Assembly: GCA_024686035.1 (NCBI GenBank) | Contig: JAIBDW010000013.1 | Span: forward strand, 1 to 34,145 | From: Oceanospirillaceae bacterium | GTDB taxonomy: Bacteria; Pseudomonadota; Gammaproteobacteria; Pseudomonadales; Balneatricaceae | Direction of reading: 5' to 3' | DNA length: 34,145 bases | In this document: in pieces, positions 1 through 7,684 of the stretch | Numbering within the stretch: position 1 is the stretch's first letter | Layout: every line of letters begins with the position of its first letter | Notes under the pieces: model-generated | Seen by the model: the letters and a program-made list of their open reading frames with translations, nothing else | What the model was told of the DNA's origin: nothing | The model's database searches: none | Position numbers and translations under genes: made by a program

Positions 1-572
1 GCCATAAATCCATCGACCACAGCTTGGCCTACTTTTCCGAGCGTGCCATGCAAAGGCATGGCTATGGCAATACGCTTAGGCGGACTCAAATCTAGATCGG
101 CAAAGTGCTTGCTGGTGTTTTGGGTTTCAAAGGCAGGCAAGATGTCTGGCAAATTGGGCGCTGAAACGACAGATGAAATAATGGATTGTTGATTGGGTGT
201 TGGTTCATCAGTGCCACTGACTATTGCGGCAACTGCAACGTTAATGTCAGTGAGAGGCAAAGGGCTGGTTAAAGTTTGGTTAGTCCCGATGTCTTTTGCC
301 ACGATGGGCTCTTGTGGCTGTGTTTTTACTGGTGTGATCACAGGTTTAGATGCTGTTTTAGGTGCGGTTGTGGCTGCTGTTTCAGACTTAGGTGTCAGTG
401 CCACAGGATTATTTTTTTGAGTCAGGTCTATGTTAATAACCAGTATATCTGTCGAGGCTGGTTTTGATGTGATTGATGCTGGGCGTAAGTTTTGTTGCTG
501 ACAAGCACTGATTAAAATTAACCCGCAAAAAATGCTTATGAAACGAAAAATTTTGGGTCTGGGTAAAGTCAT
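1..572 (-). CDS. lpoA: LpoA/LppC-family penicillin-binding protein activator, lipoprotein (3' end outside window)
   Basis: The reverse strand reads from ATG at 572-570 through 190 complete codons and off the left edge. Residues 1-24 form a lipoprotein signal ending in the lipobox LISAC, with Cys24 as the lipidation site. Residues 25-165 are a low-complexity linker rich in Thr, Pro, Ala, Ser and Val. From about 166 the sequence KRIAIAMPLHGTLGKVGQAV followed by VDGF matches the start of the LpoA/LppC C-terminal domain with its periplasmic-binding-protein fold. Members of this family are outer-membrane lipoproteins that activate class A PBPs such as PBP1A. The divergent rsmI neighbour is the usual family context. 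The oddity is that the E. coli protein carries a TPR domain of roughly 230 residues before this fold, and here there is room only for a linker. The family call is firm; PBP activation is inferred. Confidence 0.85.
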   Translation of the reverse strand, partial: MTLPRPKIFRFISIFCGLILISACQQQNLRPASITSKPASTDILVINIDLTQKNNPVALTPKSETAATTAPKTASKPVITPVKTQPQEPIVAKDIGTNQTLTSPLPLTDINVAVAAIVSGTDEPTPNQQSIISSVVSAPNLPDILPAFETQNTSKHFADLDLSPPKRIAIAMPLHGTLGKVGQAVVDGFM

Positions 573-701
573 AAAAAGTTCTTAGTGGCTATTGTTGGTG
601 CTGTTTAGGTTACAATACGCTTATCTTGATCACGTTAGTGGTCTGCATCTAGTAAGCCTAGCATAAAAGCTCGGTCAAACAAGTCCAAAAGGCTCAAAGA
701 C

Positions 702-1544
702 ATGACAACAGCAATTCTTTATGTGGTTTCTACCCCTATTGGTAACCTAGACGATTTAACACCACGGGCGATAGAAACCTTGAAGAAGGTTGATCTAATT
801 GCAGTGGAAGACACGCGTCATAGTGGCCGCTTAATGCAACACTTTGCCATATCTACACCGATGATCGCGGTGCATGATCATAACGAACGTCAGCGGTCGC
901 AAATGCTCGTTGAAAAGCTATCCCAAGGCCAATCCATTGCCCTAATTTCAGATGCGGGCACGCCACTTATTTCTGATCCAGGTTATCACCTTGTGAGTGC
1001 GGTCCGAGCAGCAGGTTACAAGGTAGTACCTGTGGTGGGAGCATGTGCGCTTATTGCAGCGCTTAGCGTATCTGGGTTGGCTACTGATCGATTTAGCTTT
1101 TATGGTTTTTTGCCTTCTAAAAGCAGTGGTCGTACACAAAAGCTTCAGCAACTTGCTAAGGTGACACACACACAAGTGTTCTATGAATCTCCTCATCGCA
1201 TAGTGGCGATGGTTAGTGACATAATTTCAGTTATGGGTGATAAGCGGCAGTTAGTGCTAGCGCGAGAACTCACTAAAACTTTTGAAACGATTTATGGCGG
1301 GCCAGCTGCTGATGTGCAGGCGTGGTTGCTTGCCGATCTTAATCAACAAAAAGGTGAGTTTGTGGTCTTAATTGAGGGTGCTGAACAAGAGCAACTTCAT
1401 GATATTGGCCCAGAGGAAGAGCGTTTGTTGATTTTATTATTGGCAGAACTGCCAATCAAAAAAGCTGCAGCCATCACTGCATCTATGACCGGACACAAGA
1501 AAAAAGATTTGTATGATAGGGCTTTAGAGCTGCAGGGTAAGTAA
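702..1544 (+). CDS. rsmI: 16S rRNA (cytidine-1402-2'-O)-methyltransferase RsmI
   Basis: This 280-residue protein is of usual length for RsmI (YraL), which 2'-O-methylates C1402 in the decoding centre of 16S rRNA using S-adenosylmethionine. It belongs to the tetrapyrrole-methylase fold. The glycine-rich N-terminal motif is STPIGNLDDLTPRA (about 10-23), followed by VEDTRHSGRL (35-44), the SAM-site loop SDAGTPLISDPG (83-94), FYGFLP near 133 and FYESPHRI. The ATG at 702 places the conserved ILYVVSTPIGNL at the very N-terminus, so the start is well placed, although the upstream AAAGAC is a poor ribosome-binding site. It is divergent from lpoA across a 129-base gap (573-701) that must hold both promoters; I saw no convincing -35/-10 pair there beyond an isolated TACAAT at 611-616. 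Confidence 0.96.
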   Translation: MTTAILYVVSTPIGNLDDLTPRAIETLKKVDLIAVEDTRHSGRLMQHFAISTPMIAVHDHNERQRSQMLVEKLSQGQSIALISDAGTPLISDPGYHLVSAVRAAGYKVVPVVGACALIAALSVSGLATDRFSFYGFLPSKSSGRTQKLQQLAKVTHTQVFYESPHRIVAMVSDIISVMGDKRQLVLARELTKTFETIYGGPAADVQAWLLADLNQQKGEFVVLIEGAEQEQLHDIGPEEERLLILLLAELPIKKAAAITASMTGHKKKDLYDRALELQGK

Positions 1545-1568
1545 GTGCTTCTCAGTACGCATTTAACC

Positions 1569-1597
1569 TTGCCACAGCGGTGCAAACTCGGTATCCT
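1569..1597 (+). promoter_or_regulatory. rnpB promoter (-35/-10)
   Basis: TTGCCA (1569-1574) and TATCCT (1592-1597) are separated by 17 bases. The expected start of transcription falls at about 1604, exactly where the P1 helix of RNase P RNA begins. The bases between -10 and +1 are all G or C (GCGCGC), a GC-rich discriminator typical of stable-RNA promoters under stringent control. Regulation by ppGpp is inferred from that discriminator only. Confidence 0.7.
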
Positions 1598-1603
1598 GCG
1601 CGC

Positions 1604-1974
<371 letters not shown>

Positions 1975-2079
1975 TTTTCAAAACCCCTTATTGATTGCCT
2001 TTTTGTGTAAGTTGTATCACATAAGCACTTCTTGAATGTTTCCCCCTCCTAAAGATTAACTAATAGATATTCGTTTGGC

Positions 2080-2107
2080 TTGTAAATGAGCCCTGCCTGC
2101 TTATACT
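2080..2107 (+). promoter_or_regulatory. candidate promoter for the Nudix/YgjP gene pair
   Basis: TTGTAA (2080-2085) and TATACT (2102-2107) are separated by 16 bases in the gap between rnpB and the Nudix gene. The match is four and five of six consensus bases. It lies about 65 bases upstream of the start codon. This is prediction from sequence only. Confidence 0.45.
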
Positions 2108-2178
2108 TGCCAAGTGCTTTAAGCAAAGCTGATATATCTGTGTATGTTTGTCTTGTAGTCCACATCTAAGGGGGTTGT

Positions 2179-2634
2179 ATGCGTCATCGTATTCGAGCTG
2201 CAGGTCTGATTATTGATCAGCAGCGGATCTTAATGGTCAATGAACATGACGGTGAGCAGTCATATTGGGTGCCTCCAGGAGGCGGCTTTGAGGCTAAAGA
2301 TGGCAATACATCTAATACCGTCAAACGTGAAGTGTGGGAAGAAACTGGCCTGTCTGTGATGGTTGGTGAGTTGCTTTTTATTCGTGAGTTTTGTGAACTT
2401 AAAGCAGACATCTATCATCTTGAGCAGTTTTATATGATTGATCATTGGCAGGGCACTATGTCGTTAAAAAACCTGGAGGCCCTAGAGGGTGAGGTAAGGT
2501 CTATCTCACAAGTACGTTGGTTTACCAAAGAAGAGCTGGCAAGTGTGGAGGTATTCCCACCACATTTAAAAGACCTGCTATGGCAAAAATTAGATAACGA
2601 TGATCTTTCAATTGTTCATTTAGGTTATTCTTGA
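2179..2634 (+). CDS. Nudix hydrolase
   Basis: This 151-residue protein has a single Nudix domain, a fold that hydrolyses nucleoside diphosphates linked to another moiety. The Nudix box lies at about 34-57 and contains KREVWEETGL, so the Arg-Glu and Glu-Glu metal-binding residues are kept. The first glutamate of the box (G-x5-E) is replaced by glycine (GFEAKDG). The WVPPGGGFE segment resembles Nudix proteins that act on small nucleotides, but the substrate cannot be read from sequence. The start at 2179 is fixed by a strong AAGGGGG ribosome-binding site (2168-2174). The YgjP-type gene begins four bases after the stop, so the two are almost certainly co-transcribed. The gene sits in an insertion between rnpB and mraZ. 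Confidence 0.9.
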   Translation: MRHRIRAAGLIIDQQRILMVNEHDGEQSYWVPPGGGFEAKDGNTSNTVKREVWEETGLSVMVGELLFIREFCELKADIYHLEQFYMIDHWQGTMSLKNLEALEGEVRSISQVRWFTKEELASVEVFPPHLKDLLWQKLDNDDLSIVHLGYS

Positions 2635-2638
2635 TTAC

Positions 2639-3367
2639 ATGACTTCCCAGCCTTTAGATGTCATAGAAATGAACGATTTTGTGGCTACAATTAAGCGCAC
2701 TAGCCGCAAAGGTAGTGTGGGCTTTAGGTTGTCATCGGGTAAGGTGGTGATCTTGGCACCTAGGGACATTCCAATGTCACAGATTCGTCTCATACTGGAA
2801 TCTAAAAGCCATATAATAATAGATAAGCTAAACAATAAAAATCATCCTCCATCTCAAGCTTCTCGTGTGCCCTCCACTAAAAGGGCGTATGTTAGCGGTG
2901 AGAAGCTAGCTTATTTAGATAGTGAGTTAGTGCTCCAAGTCTCTCAAGGTGGATTTTCCACCCAGGTTGTTGATCTCCATAATATTAATGTGAGTGTGCC
3001 AGCTGTGAATTCTGAATGGGTTCGTAATGCTCTAATACGTTGGTATAAGTTGCAAGCTCAAAAACATATAGCGCAGCGCGTTAGTTACTTTGCCCCCATG
3101 GTAGGTGCTTGGCCTAAGGCTATTGAAATTAAAACCTACAAGGCTAGATGGGGCAGCTGCACTAGCAAGGGGTTGGTACAGTTTAATTGGAAGATAATGA
3201 TGGCGCCATCGGCTGTGGTTGATAGTATTGTGGTGCATGAATTGTGTCATTTGTTGCATATGCACCATGGGCCAGATTTTTGGGCGCAAGTGGTACGTGT
3301 ATTTCCAGCTTATCAAGATGCAAAGCAGTGGTTAAAAGATGAAGGGCATCATTTGGGGTTAGATTGA
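2639..3367 (+). CDS. YgjP-family (DUF45) zinc metallohydrolase
   Basis: This 242-residue protein has the YgjP-like layout. The N-terminal half resembles the family's beta-rich region, with SRKGSVGFRL and SGKVVILAPRDIP followed by a helix. The C-terminal half is metallopeptidase-like, with ARWGSCTSKG and the zinc site HELCHLLHMHHGPDFW: His200, Glu201 and His204 of HExxH and a third likely ligand, His210. Family members are predicted SprT-like metal-dependent hydrolases or peptidases, and the biological substrate is not established. The ATG at 2639 gives a normal family N-terminus. It follows the Nudix gene by four bases and is probably translated from the same mRNA. The next gene is a GntR regulator after a 58-base gap. 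Confidence 0.88.
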   Translation: MTSQPLDVIEMNDFVATIKRTSRKGSVGFRLSSGKVVILAPRDIPMSQIRLILESKSHIIIDKLNNKNHPPSQASRVPSTKRAYVSGEKLAYLDSELVLQVSQGGFSTQVVDLHNINVSVPAVNSEWVRNALIRWYKLQAQKHIAQRVSYFAPMVGAWPKAIEIKTYKARWGSCTSKGLVQFNWKIMMAPSAVVDSIVVHELCHLLHMHHGPDFWAQVVRVFPAYQDAKQWLKDEGHHLGLD

Positions 3368-3390
3368 TCTCTTCAGCCTTTAGGTATTAA

Positions 3391-3402
3391 AATGTCGACA
3401 TT
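3391..3402. promoter_or_regulatory. perfect 12-bp palindrome, candidate GntR operator
   Basis: AATGTCGACATT is a perfect palindrome, 24 bases before the start codon of the FadR-type regulator. It contains TGT-CG-ACA, which fits the GT...AC core typical of FadR-subfamily operators. Position and symmetry suggest autoregulation by the adjacent regulator; this is inference. Confidence 0.45.
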
Positions 3403-3425
3403 AGTTTAAAAGGTTACCATCATTC

Positions 3426-4082
3426 ATGCATCAAGAAAATTCAGCTGCCAAAGTATTACACCATTTAAAACAAGATATTTTAAAGGGTGTTTTTGCTGCA
3501 GGACATAAGCTAACAATGAGTGTTTTGAAAGAGCGTTATAAAGTGGGGGTTAATCCGCTGCGTGAGGCGCTTTCGCAGCTTGTGGTGATGCAATTAGTTC
3601 AAGTGCAAGACCAGCGGGGTTATCGTGTGTGTCCGGTGACTCAATCTGAGTTGACGGATATTTATGATACTAGGGCGCACATCGAATCTTTGTGTGTTGA
3701 GCTGGCTATCGCCCGTGGTGATGGTGCTTGGGAAGCCGGTATTGTTGCCGCTGCCTATCAGCTGCGAGCAAATGCAGACCTGTTAAAGGCCGATGGAGAC
3801 TTGCAGGCGTGGGAGCAGCTGCATCAGCAGTTTCATTATTCGATTGCTAAAGGTTGTGGTTCCAAAGAGCTCCTTAGAGTGCGTTTAGACCTTTATGAAA
3901 AAGCATCACGGTATCGTAATCTATGGTTACAGCATAATGCTGGCCATGGTGCTTTTGATGTCAATCAAATGGAACATGAACAGCTTTTCAAAGCCACTCT
4001 TGCAAGAGACTCTGAACTTGCAAAAAAACTCATATCACAGCATATCCAAGTACCTAGTCAAGTCTTGAAAGGCCTTTTATAA
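3426..4082 (+). CDS. GntR-family transcriptional regulator, FadR (FCD) subfamily
   Basis: This 218-residue protein is of normal size for the FadR subfamily. Residues about 5-65 form the GntR winged helix-turn-helix, including ILKGVFAAGHKLTMSVLKER, VNPLREALSQL and the wing RGYRV. Residues about 72-205 form an all-helical FCD ligand-binding domain beginning with ELTDIYDTRAHIESLCVELA. FCD domains usually bind small organic acids, often with a metal. The target pathway is unknown; no obvious catabolic genes adjoin it, so it may act elsewhere or on itself. It is the last of three genes inserted between rnpB and mraZ. The ATG at 3426 is the only good start; its ribosome-binding site is weak. Confidence 0.92.
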   Translation: MHQENSAAKVLHHLKQDILKGVFAAGHKLTMSVLKERYKVGVNPLREALSQLVVMQLVQVQDQRGYRVCPVTQSELTDIYDTRAHIESLCVELAIARGDGAWEAGIVAAAYQLRANADLLKADGDLQAWEQLHQQFHYSIAKGCGSKELLRVRLDLYEKASRYRNLWLQHNAGHGAFDVNQMEHEQLFKATLARDSELAKKLISQHIQVPSQVLKGLL

Positions 4083-4132
4083 GCCTTCTGCGCTTGGTGA
4101 ATTGATCCAACTAAGTAACTTTATATTTTCCC

Positions 4133-4161
4133 TTGCAATGTAACTTTGATCTGCCTACACT
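4133..4161 (+). promoter_or_regulatory. mraZ (dcw cluster) promoter
   Basis: TTGCAA (4133-4138) and TACACT (4156-4161) are separated by 17 bases. The expected transcription start is about 4168, the first base of the MraZ repeat array, so bound MraZ would cover the start site. This would be the main promoter of the dcw cluster. It is supported by spacing and by its relation to the repeats. Confidence 0.6.
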
Positions 4162-4167
4162 TGTAGT

Positions 4168-4192
4168 GTGGGTAGAAGTGGGTAAAAGTGGT
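4168..4192. promoter_or_regulatory. MraZ-box operator: three direct repeats of period 10
   Basis: GTGGG at 4168-4172, GTGGG at 4178-4182 and GTGGT at 4188-4192 recur every 10 bases exactly, one helical turn. MraZ is known to bind three TGGG-type direct repeats separated by about 5 bases upstream of mraZ in E. coli. The array sits about 40 bases upstream of mraZ and overlaps the predicted transcription start, consistent with autorepression. Confidence 0.8.
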
Positions 4193-4231
4193 GTTTTGCC
4201 CCTAAAAAATATACTAAGCGGGTGATTAATG

Positions 4232-4699
4232 ATGTTTCGTGGTGCCGCAACAATCAATATAGATGCCAAAGGGCGCATGGCTATGCCTGTGCGTTTTCGT
4301 GATCTATTTGTTGATAAGGCTGATCCCAGTGCCAATCCACAACTTGTCGTCACGATTGATACCGAAGAACCCTGTCTATTGATTTACCCGTTAGCCGAAT
4401 GGGATCTAATACAGCAAAAATTGGAGCAGCTTCCAAGCTTTAATCCGGCCGCTAGGCGCATCCAGCGATTATTAATCGGGCATGCCACAGACATAGAGCT
4501 TGATAGCAATGGACGTGTTTTGTTACCCGCACTGCTTAGAGAATATGCCCAGATTGACAAAAAATCGATCCTATTGGGGCAAGGTAAAAAAATTGAATTG
4601 TGGAGTGAATCCTTATGGAATTCGCGCCGAGATACCTACTTACAGGCCAACAGTGATAATCAAGAGTTGCCGGAACTCTTACATCAGTTGTCTTTGTAG
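4232..4699 (+). CDS. mraZ: Transcriptional regulator MraZ
   Basis: MraZ is the DNA-binding first gene of the dcw cluster and represses its own promoter in E. coli. It contains two SpoVT/AbrB-like halves, each with the DxxGR signature: DAKGRMAMPVRFR near residue 11 and DSNGRVLLPALLREYA near residue 91. The length of 155 residues compares with 152 in E. coli. Two ATG codons occur in tandem at 4229 and 4232. I chose 4232 because the family conserves an M-F-R-G start and GGGTGA at 4220-4225 is then six bases away; 4229 would add one Met. Its operator repeats lie directly upstream. rsmH follows after 33 bases. Confidence 0.97.
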   Translation: MFRGAATINIDAKGRMAMPVRFRDLFVDKADPSANPQLVVTIDTEEPCLLIYPLAEWDLIQQKLEQLPSFNPAARRIQRLLIGHATDIELDSNGRVLLPALLREYAQIDKKSILLGQGKKIELWSESLWNSRRDTYLQANSDNQELPELLHQLSL

Positions 4700-4732
4700 T
4701 CAGCTTTGGCTGGCATAATTAATGGAACTGAA

Positions 4733-5671
4733 ATGACCGAAGAATTTAACCATAAATCTGTTTTGCTTGATGAAGCGGTCGAGCTCTTGGTGCACGATGT
4801 AGATGGTATTTATATGGATGGAACCTTTGGTCGAGGTGGGCACAGCGGACTCATCCTAAAACACCTTAGCCCGGCTGGAAAGCTACAGGCTTTTGACAAA
4901 GATCCGTTAGCCATTGCCCAAGCTCAAATAATGAGTGCCCAAGATCCACGTCTGTCTATCGCCCAAACCTCATTTGCCCATATAGATAAGGTCGCCCAGC
5001 AACACGATTGCTTTGGACAAGTGCAAGGTGTTTTATTGGATTTAGGTGTTTCATCGCCACAAATCGATGACGCGACTAGGGGCTTTAGTTTTCAGCACGA
5101 TGGGCCATTAGATATGCGTATGAACCCAGACGAAGGCGAGTCTGCAGCTCAATGGTTGGCCCGTGCTAGTGCTGAAGAAATAGCTGATGTGTTGTACCAC
5201 TATGGTGAAGAACGCTTTTCAAGGCGGATGGCTAAAGCCGTCGTGGAATATCGTAAAGAGCAGCCTATTACCACCACTAAGCAGCTGGCTAATATCATCG
5301 CTTTGGCTAACCCAAAGTGGGAAAAGGGTAAGAATCCAGCCACTCGTGCATTTCAAGGCATTCGTATTCATATTAACCAAGAGCTAAAAGACTTAGAGAA
5401 GGGCCTGGATGCTGCTCTTGAGGCTTTAGCGCCTGGTGGGCGTTTGGTGGTGATTAGTTTTCACTCATTGGAGGATCGCATTGTAAAACGGTTTATGCGG
5501 GAGCACGCCAAAGGCGATTCCCACATCCCTCGTGGCTTGCCAGTGACCCAGGATCAGCTTAAACGGCGCCTTAACTTATTGACTAAAGCCAAAAAACCTA
5601 CGCCTATTGAAATTGATATTAACCCTCGTTCTCGCAGTGCAGTAATGCGTGTGGCAGAAAAAATCGCATGA
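4733..5671 (+). CDS. rsmH: 16S rRNA (cytosine-1402-N4)-methyltransferase RsmH
   Basis: RsmH (MraW) N4-methylates C1402 of 16S rRNA, the same nucleotide that RsmI modifies on its ribose. From ATG 4733 the protein has 312 residues, matching the 313 of E. coli; an in-frame TTG at 4706 would add nine non-conserved residues and has no ribosome-binding site. The N-terminus [13 protein letters not shown] is the family signature, [10 protein letters not shown] at about 29-38 is the SAM loop, [14 protein letters not shown] follows, and [15 protein letters not shown] lies near the C-terminus. It overlaps ftsL by four bases (ATGA at 5668), implying translational coupling. Confidence 0.97.
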   Translation: MTEEFNHKSVLLDEAVELLVHDVDGIYMDGTFGRGGHSGLILKHLSPAGKLQAFDKDPLAIAQAQIMSAQDPRLSIAQTSFAHIDKVAQQHDCFGQVQGVLLDLGVSSPQIDDATRGFSFQHDGPLDMRMNPDEGESAAQWLARASAEEIADVLYHYGEERFSRRMAKAVVEYRKEQPITTTKQLANIIALANPKWEKGKNPATRAFQGIRIHINQELKDLEKGLDAALEALAPGGRLVVISFHSLEDRIVKRFMREHAKGDSHIPRGLPVTQDQLKRRLNLLTKAKKPTPIEIDINPRSRSAVMRVAEKIA

Positions 5672-5997
5672 AAGACATGAGCCAAAGTCTCAATATGTGG
5701 TTAAAACGTGCCAGCCTACAAGCTGAACGTTATGCCATGGTATTGGGGCTTTTGCTGTTATTGTTGCTGGTCATTAGTGCGCAGCTAGTTATTTATAATT
5801 CGTTTGAAGCTAGGGTTCATATTAATCATTTACACCAGCTTGAAAAAACCCGTAATGCTATGCAAGTTGAATGGGGGCAGCTGCTGCTAGAGCAAAGTGC
5901 TTGGGCTTCACATAGTCGTGTTGAGTCGATGGTGACTGAGCAGTTAAACATGAGTGTTCCCAGTGCAAAAGACACTATATTGGTGCAAGAGCCATGA
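5668..5997 (+). CDS. ftsL: Cell division protein FtsL
   Basis: This small bitopic protein of 109 residues has a short cytoplasmic N-terminus, one transmembrane helix at about 22-43 rich in Leu and Val, and a periplasmic segment from about 47 that can form a coiled coil ([20 protein letters not shown]). FtsL partners FtsB and FtsQ and activates FtsW-FtsI septal synthesis. The sequence is poorly conserved as usual; the call rests on topology, length and position between rsmH and ftsI. It overlaps both neighbours by four bases (ATGA at 5668 and 5994). Confidence 0.92.
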   Translation: MKDMSQSLNMWLKRASLQAERYAMVLGLLLLLLLVISAQLVIYNSFEARVHINHLHQLEKTRNAMQVEWGQLLLEQSAWASHSRVESMVTEQLNMSVPSAKDTILVQEP

Positions 5998-7676
5998 ACA
6001 CAACAGACTATCCGTGGCGCATGCGCTGTGTGTGGCTGATTTTGTTGGTTGCAGGCTCAATTGTGGCTTGGCGGTTAGTGCAACTTAATGTCACCGAACG
6101 CTCATTTTTAATGCGTCAAGGCGATGCTCGAATGGTACGTGAAGTGGCTATTCCTGCGCATAGAGGAATGATTCTAGACCGTCGTGGAGAGCCTTTAGCT
6201 GTGAGTGCGCCAGTGGTCAGTTTATGGGCGAACCCACAGGTGTTAGGTAAAGATTTGGAGCATGCTAAAGCCATTGCTCAAAGCTTAGGTTTACCTGAAG
6301 CTGAATTTATAGAGCGTGTTGTACGTTTAAAGAATAAAGAGTTCATGTACTTAAAGCGACACGTTAATCCAGCTGAAGCTGAGACGGTGCTGGCTAATGA
6401 ATGGCAAGGTGTCCATGGCACTGAGGAATTTCACAGGTATTACCCTGCTGCAGAGGTGGCCACGCACTTAGTTGGATTTAATAATATTGATGACCAAGGC
6501 CAAGAGGGCATGGAACTGGCTTATGAGTCGTGGTTGCAGGGAACCTCGGGCAAGAAAGTAGTGCAAAAAGATCGCACGGGCAGAACCGTAAAAGATCTAC
6601 AGTTATTGTCTACCGCCCAGCCTGGTAAAGACTTAAATTTGAGTATCGACTTGCGCATGCAGTATGTGGCCTACAGGGAGCTAAAAGCTGTAGTGCAGCA
6701 GCACAAGGCATCTTCAGGCTCGGCTGTGGTGTTAGACGTGCAAACGGGCGAAATCCTGGCGATGGTAAATCAGCCAGCATATAACCCCAATAATCGGGCT
6801 GTGATGAGTATAGACAGCCTGCGTAATCGCGCATTAACAGATGTTCTAGAACCAGGCTCAACGATGAAGCCTATGACCATTGCAGCGGCTTTGATGAGTG
6901 GTCAGTACGATCCAGATAGTCAGGTAGATACTAACCCAGGCTTTATTAAGGTCAAACGCAAGACCATACGTGACCACCGTAATTATGGTGTGTTGGATAT
7001 CACGGGCATTATTACTAAATCTAGCAACGTTGGTGTGACTAAATTGGCCTTGTCGCTGCCCGAAAATAGCGTTAGAGAAACTTTTTATAATTTTGGCTTA
7101 GGTCAGCCTACTGCCAGTGGGTTTCCTGGTGAAAGTGCTGGGGTCCTACCCAGCTATGCTAAATGGAATCCAATTAACTTAGCCACCATGTCTTACGGCT
7201 ATGGCATTGCAGTCACACCTGTGCAATTGGCTCAAGCTTATAGTGTATTTGCCAGCTATGGATTAAAACGTCCGTTGTCTATCTTGAAACAGGACACACT
7301 GCCAGAAGCCCAGCGAGTGATGCCAGAGCGTGTGGCTAAACAAGTGATTGCCATGCTAGAAACGGTTACTCAAAAAGGTGGTACAGGCACTCGTGCCAGA
7401 GTGCCTTCGTACAGAGTTGCTGGCAAAACAGGCACCGTGCATAAGCCCTCTAAAGATGGCGGTTATGACGATGATGTGTATGCAGCGGTGTTTGCTGGTA
7501 TGGCCCCTGCATCCAAGCCGCGCTTAGTGTGCGTTGTGATTATTGATGATCCTAAAGGCGAACAATATTATGGCGGCGAAGTAGCCGCTCCCGTATTTTC
7601 TCGAATTATGACTGAGAGTTTGCGGCTTTTAAATGTGGCACCAGATGATCTGCTGCCTTTACAAAGTTTACAGTGA
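5994..7676 (+). CDS. ftsI: Septal peptidoglycan transpeptidase FtsI (PBP3)
   Basis: FtsI is the monofunctional class B penicillin-binding protein that crosslinks septal peptidoglycan. The 560-residue protein has a short cytoplasmic tail, one transmembrane anchor at about 11-29, a PBP dimerisation (pedestal) domain beginning REVAIPAHRGMILDRRGEPL, and a transpeptidase domain. The three active-site motifs are visible: SxxK as S289-TM-K292, SxN as S343-S-N345, and KTGT at 478-481. It overlaps ftsL by four bases. The stop codon overlaps or abuts the murE start region, consistent with coupled translation. All catalytic residues are present. Confidence 0.98.
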   Translation: MNTTDYPWRMRCVWLILLVAGSIVAWRLVQLNVTERSFLMRQGDARMVREVAIPAHRGMILDRRGEPLAVSAPVVSLWANPQVLGKDLEHAKAIAQSLGLPEAEFIERVVRLKNKEFMYLKRHVNPAEAETVLANEWQGVHGTEEFHRYYPAAEVATHLVGFNNIDDQGQEGMELAYESWLQGTSGKKVVQKDRTGRTVKDLQLLSTAQPGKDLNLSIDLRMQYVAYRELKAVVQQHKASSGSAVVLDVQTGEILAMVNQPAYNPNNRAVMSIDSLRNRALTDVLEPGSTMKPMTIAAALMSGQYDPDSQVDTNPGFIKVKRKTIRDHRNYGVLDITGIITKSSNVGVTKLALSLPENSVRETFYNFGLGQPTASGFPGESAGVLPSYAKWNPINLATMSYGYGIAVTPVQLAQAYSVFASYGLKRPLSILKQDTLPEAQRVMPERVAKQVIAMLETVTQKGGTGTRARVPSYRVAGKTGTVHKPSKDGGYDDDVYAAVFAGMAPASKPRLVCVVIIDDPKGEQYYGGEVAAPVFSRIMTESLRLLNVAPDDLLPLQSLQ

Positions 7677-7684
7677 GGTTGGAT

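Noticed and set aside
193-467. Two short plus-strand frames at the left edge
   Set aside because: They are antisense to the lipoprotein reading frame, which has a clear lipobox and domain start; the frames are shadows of its repetitive linker.
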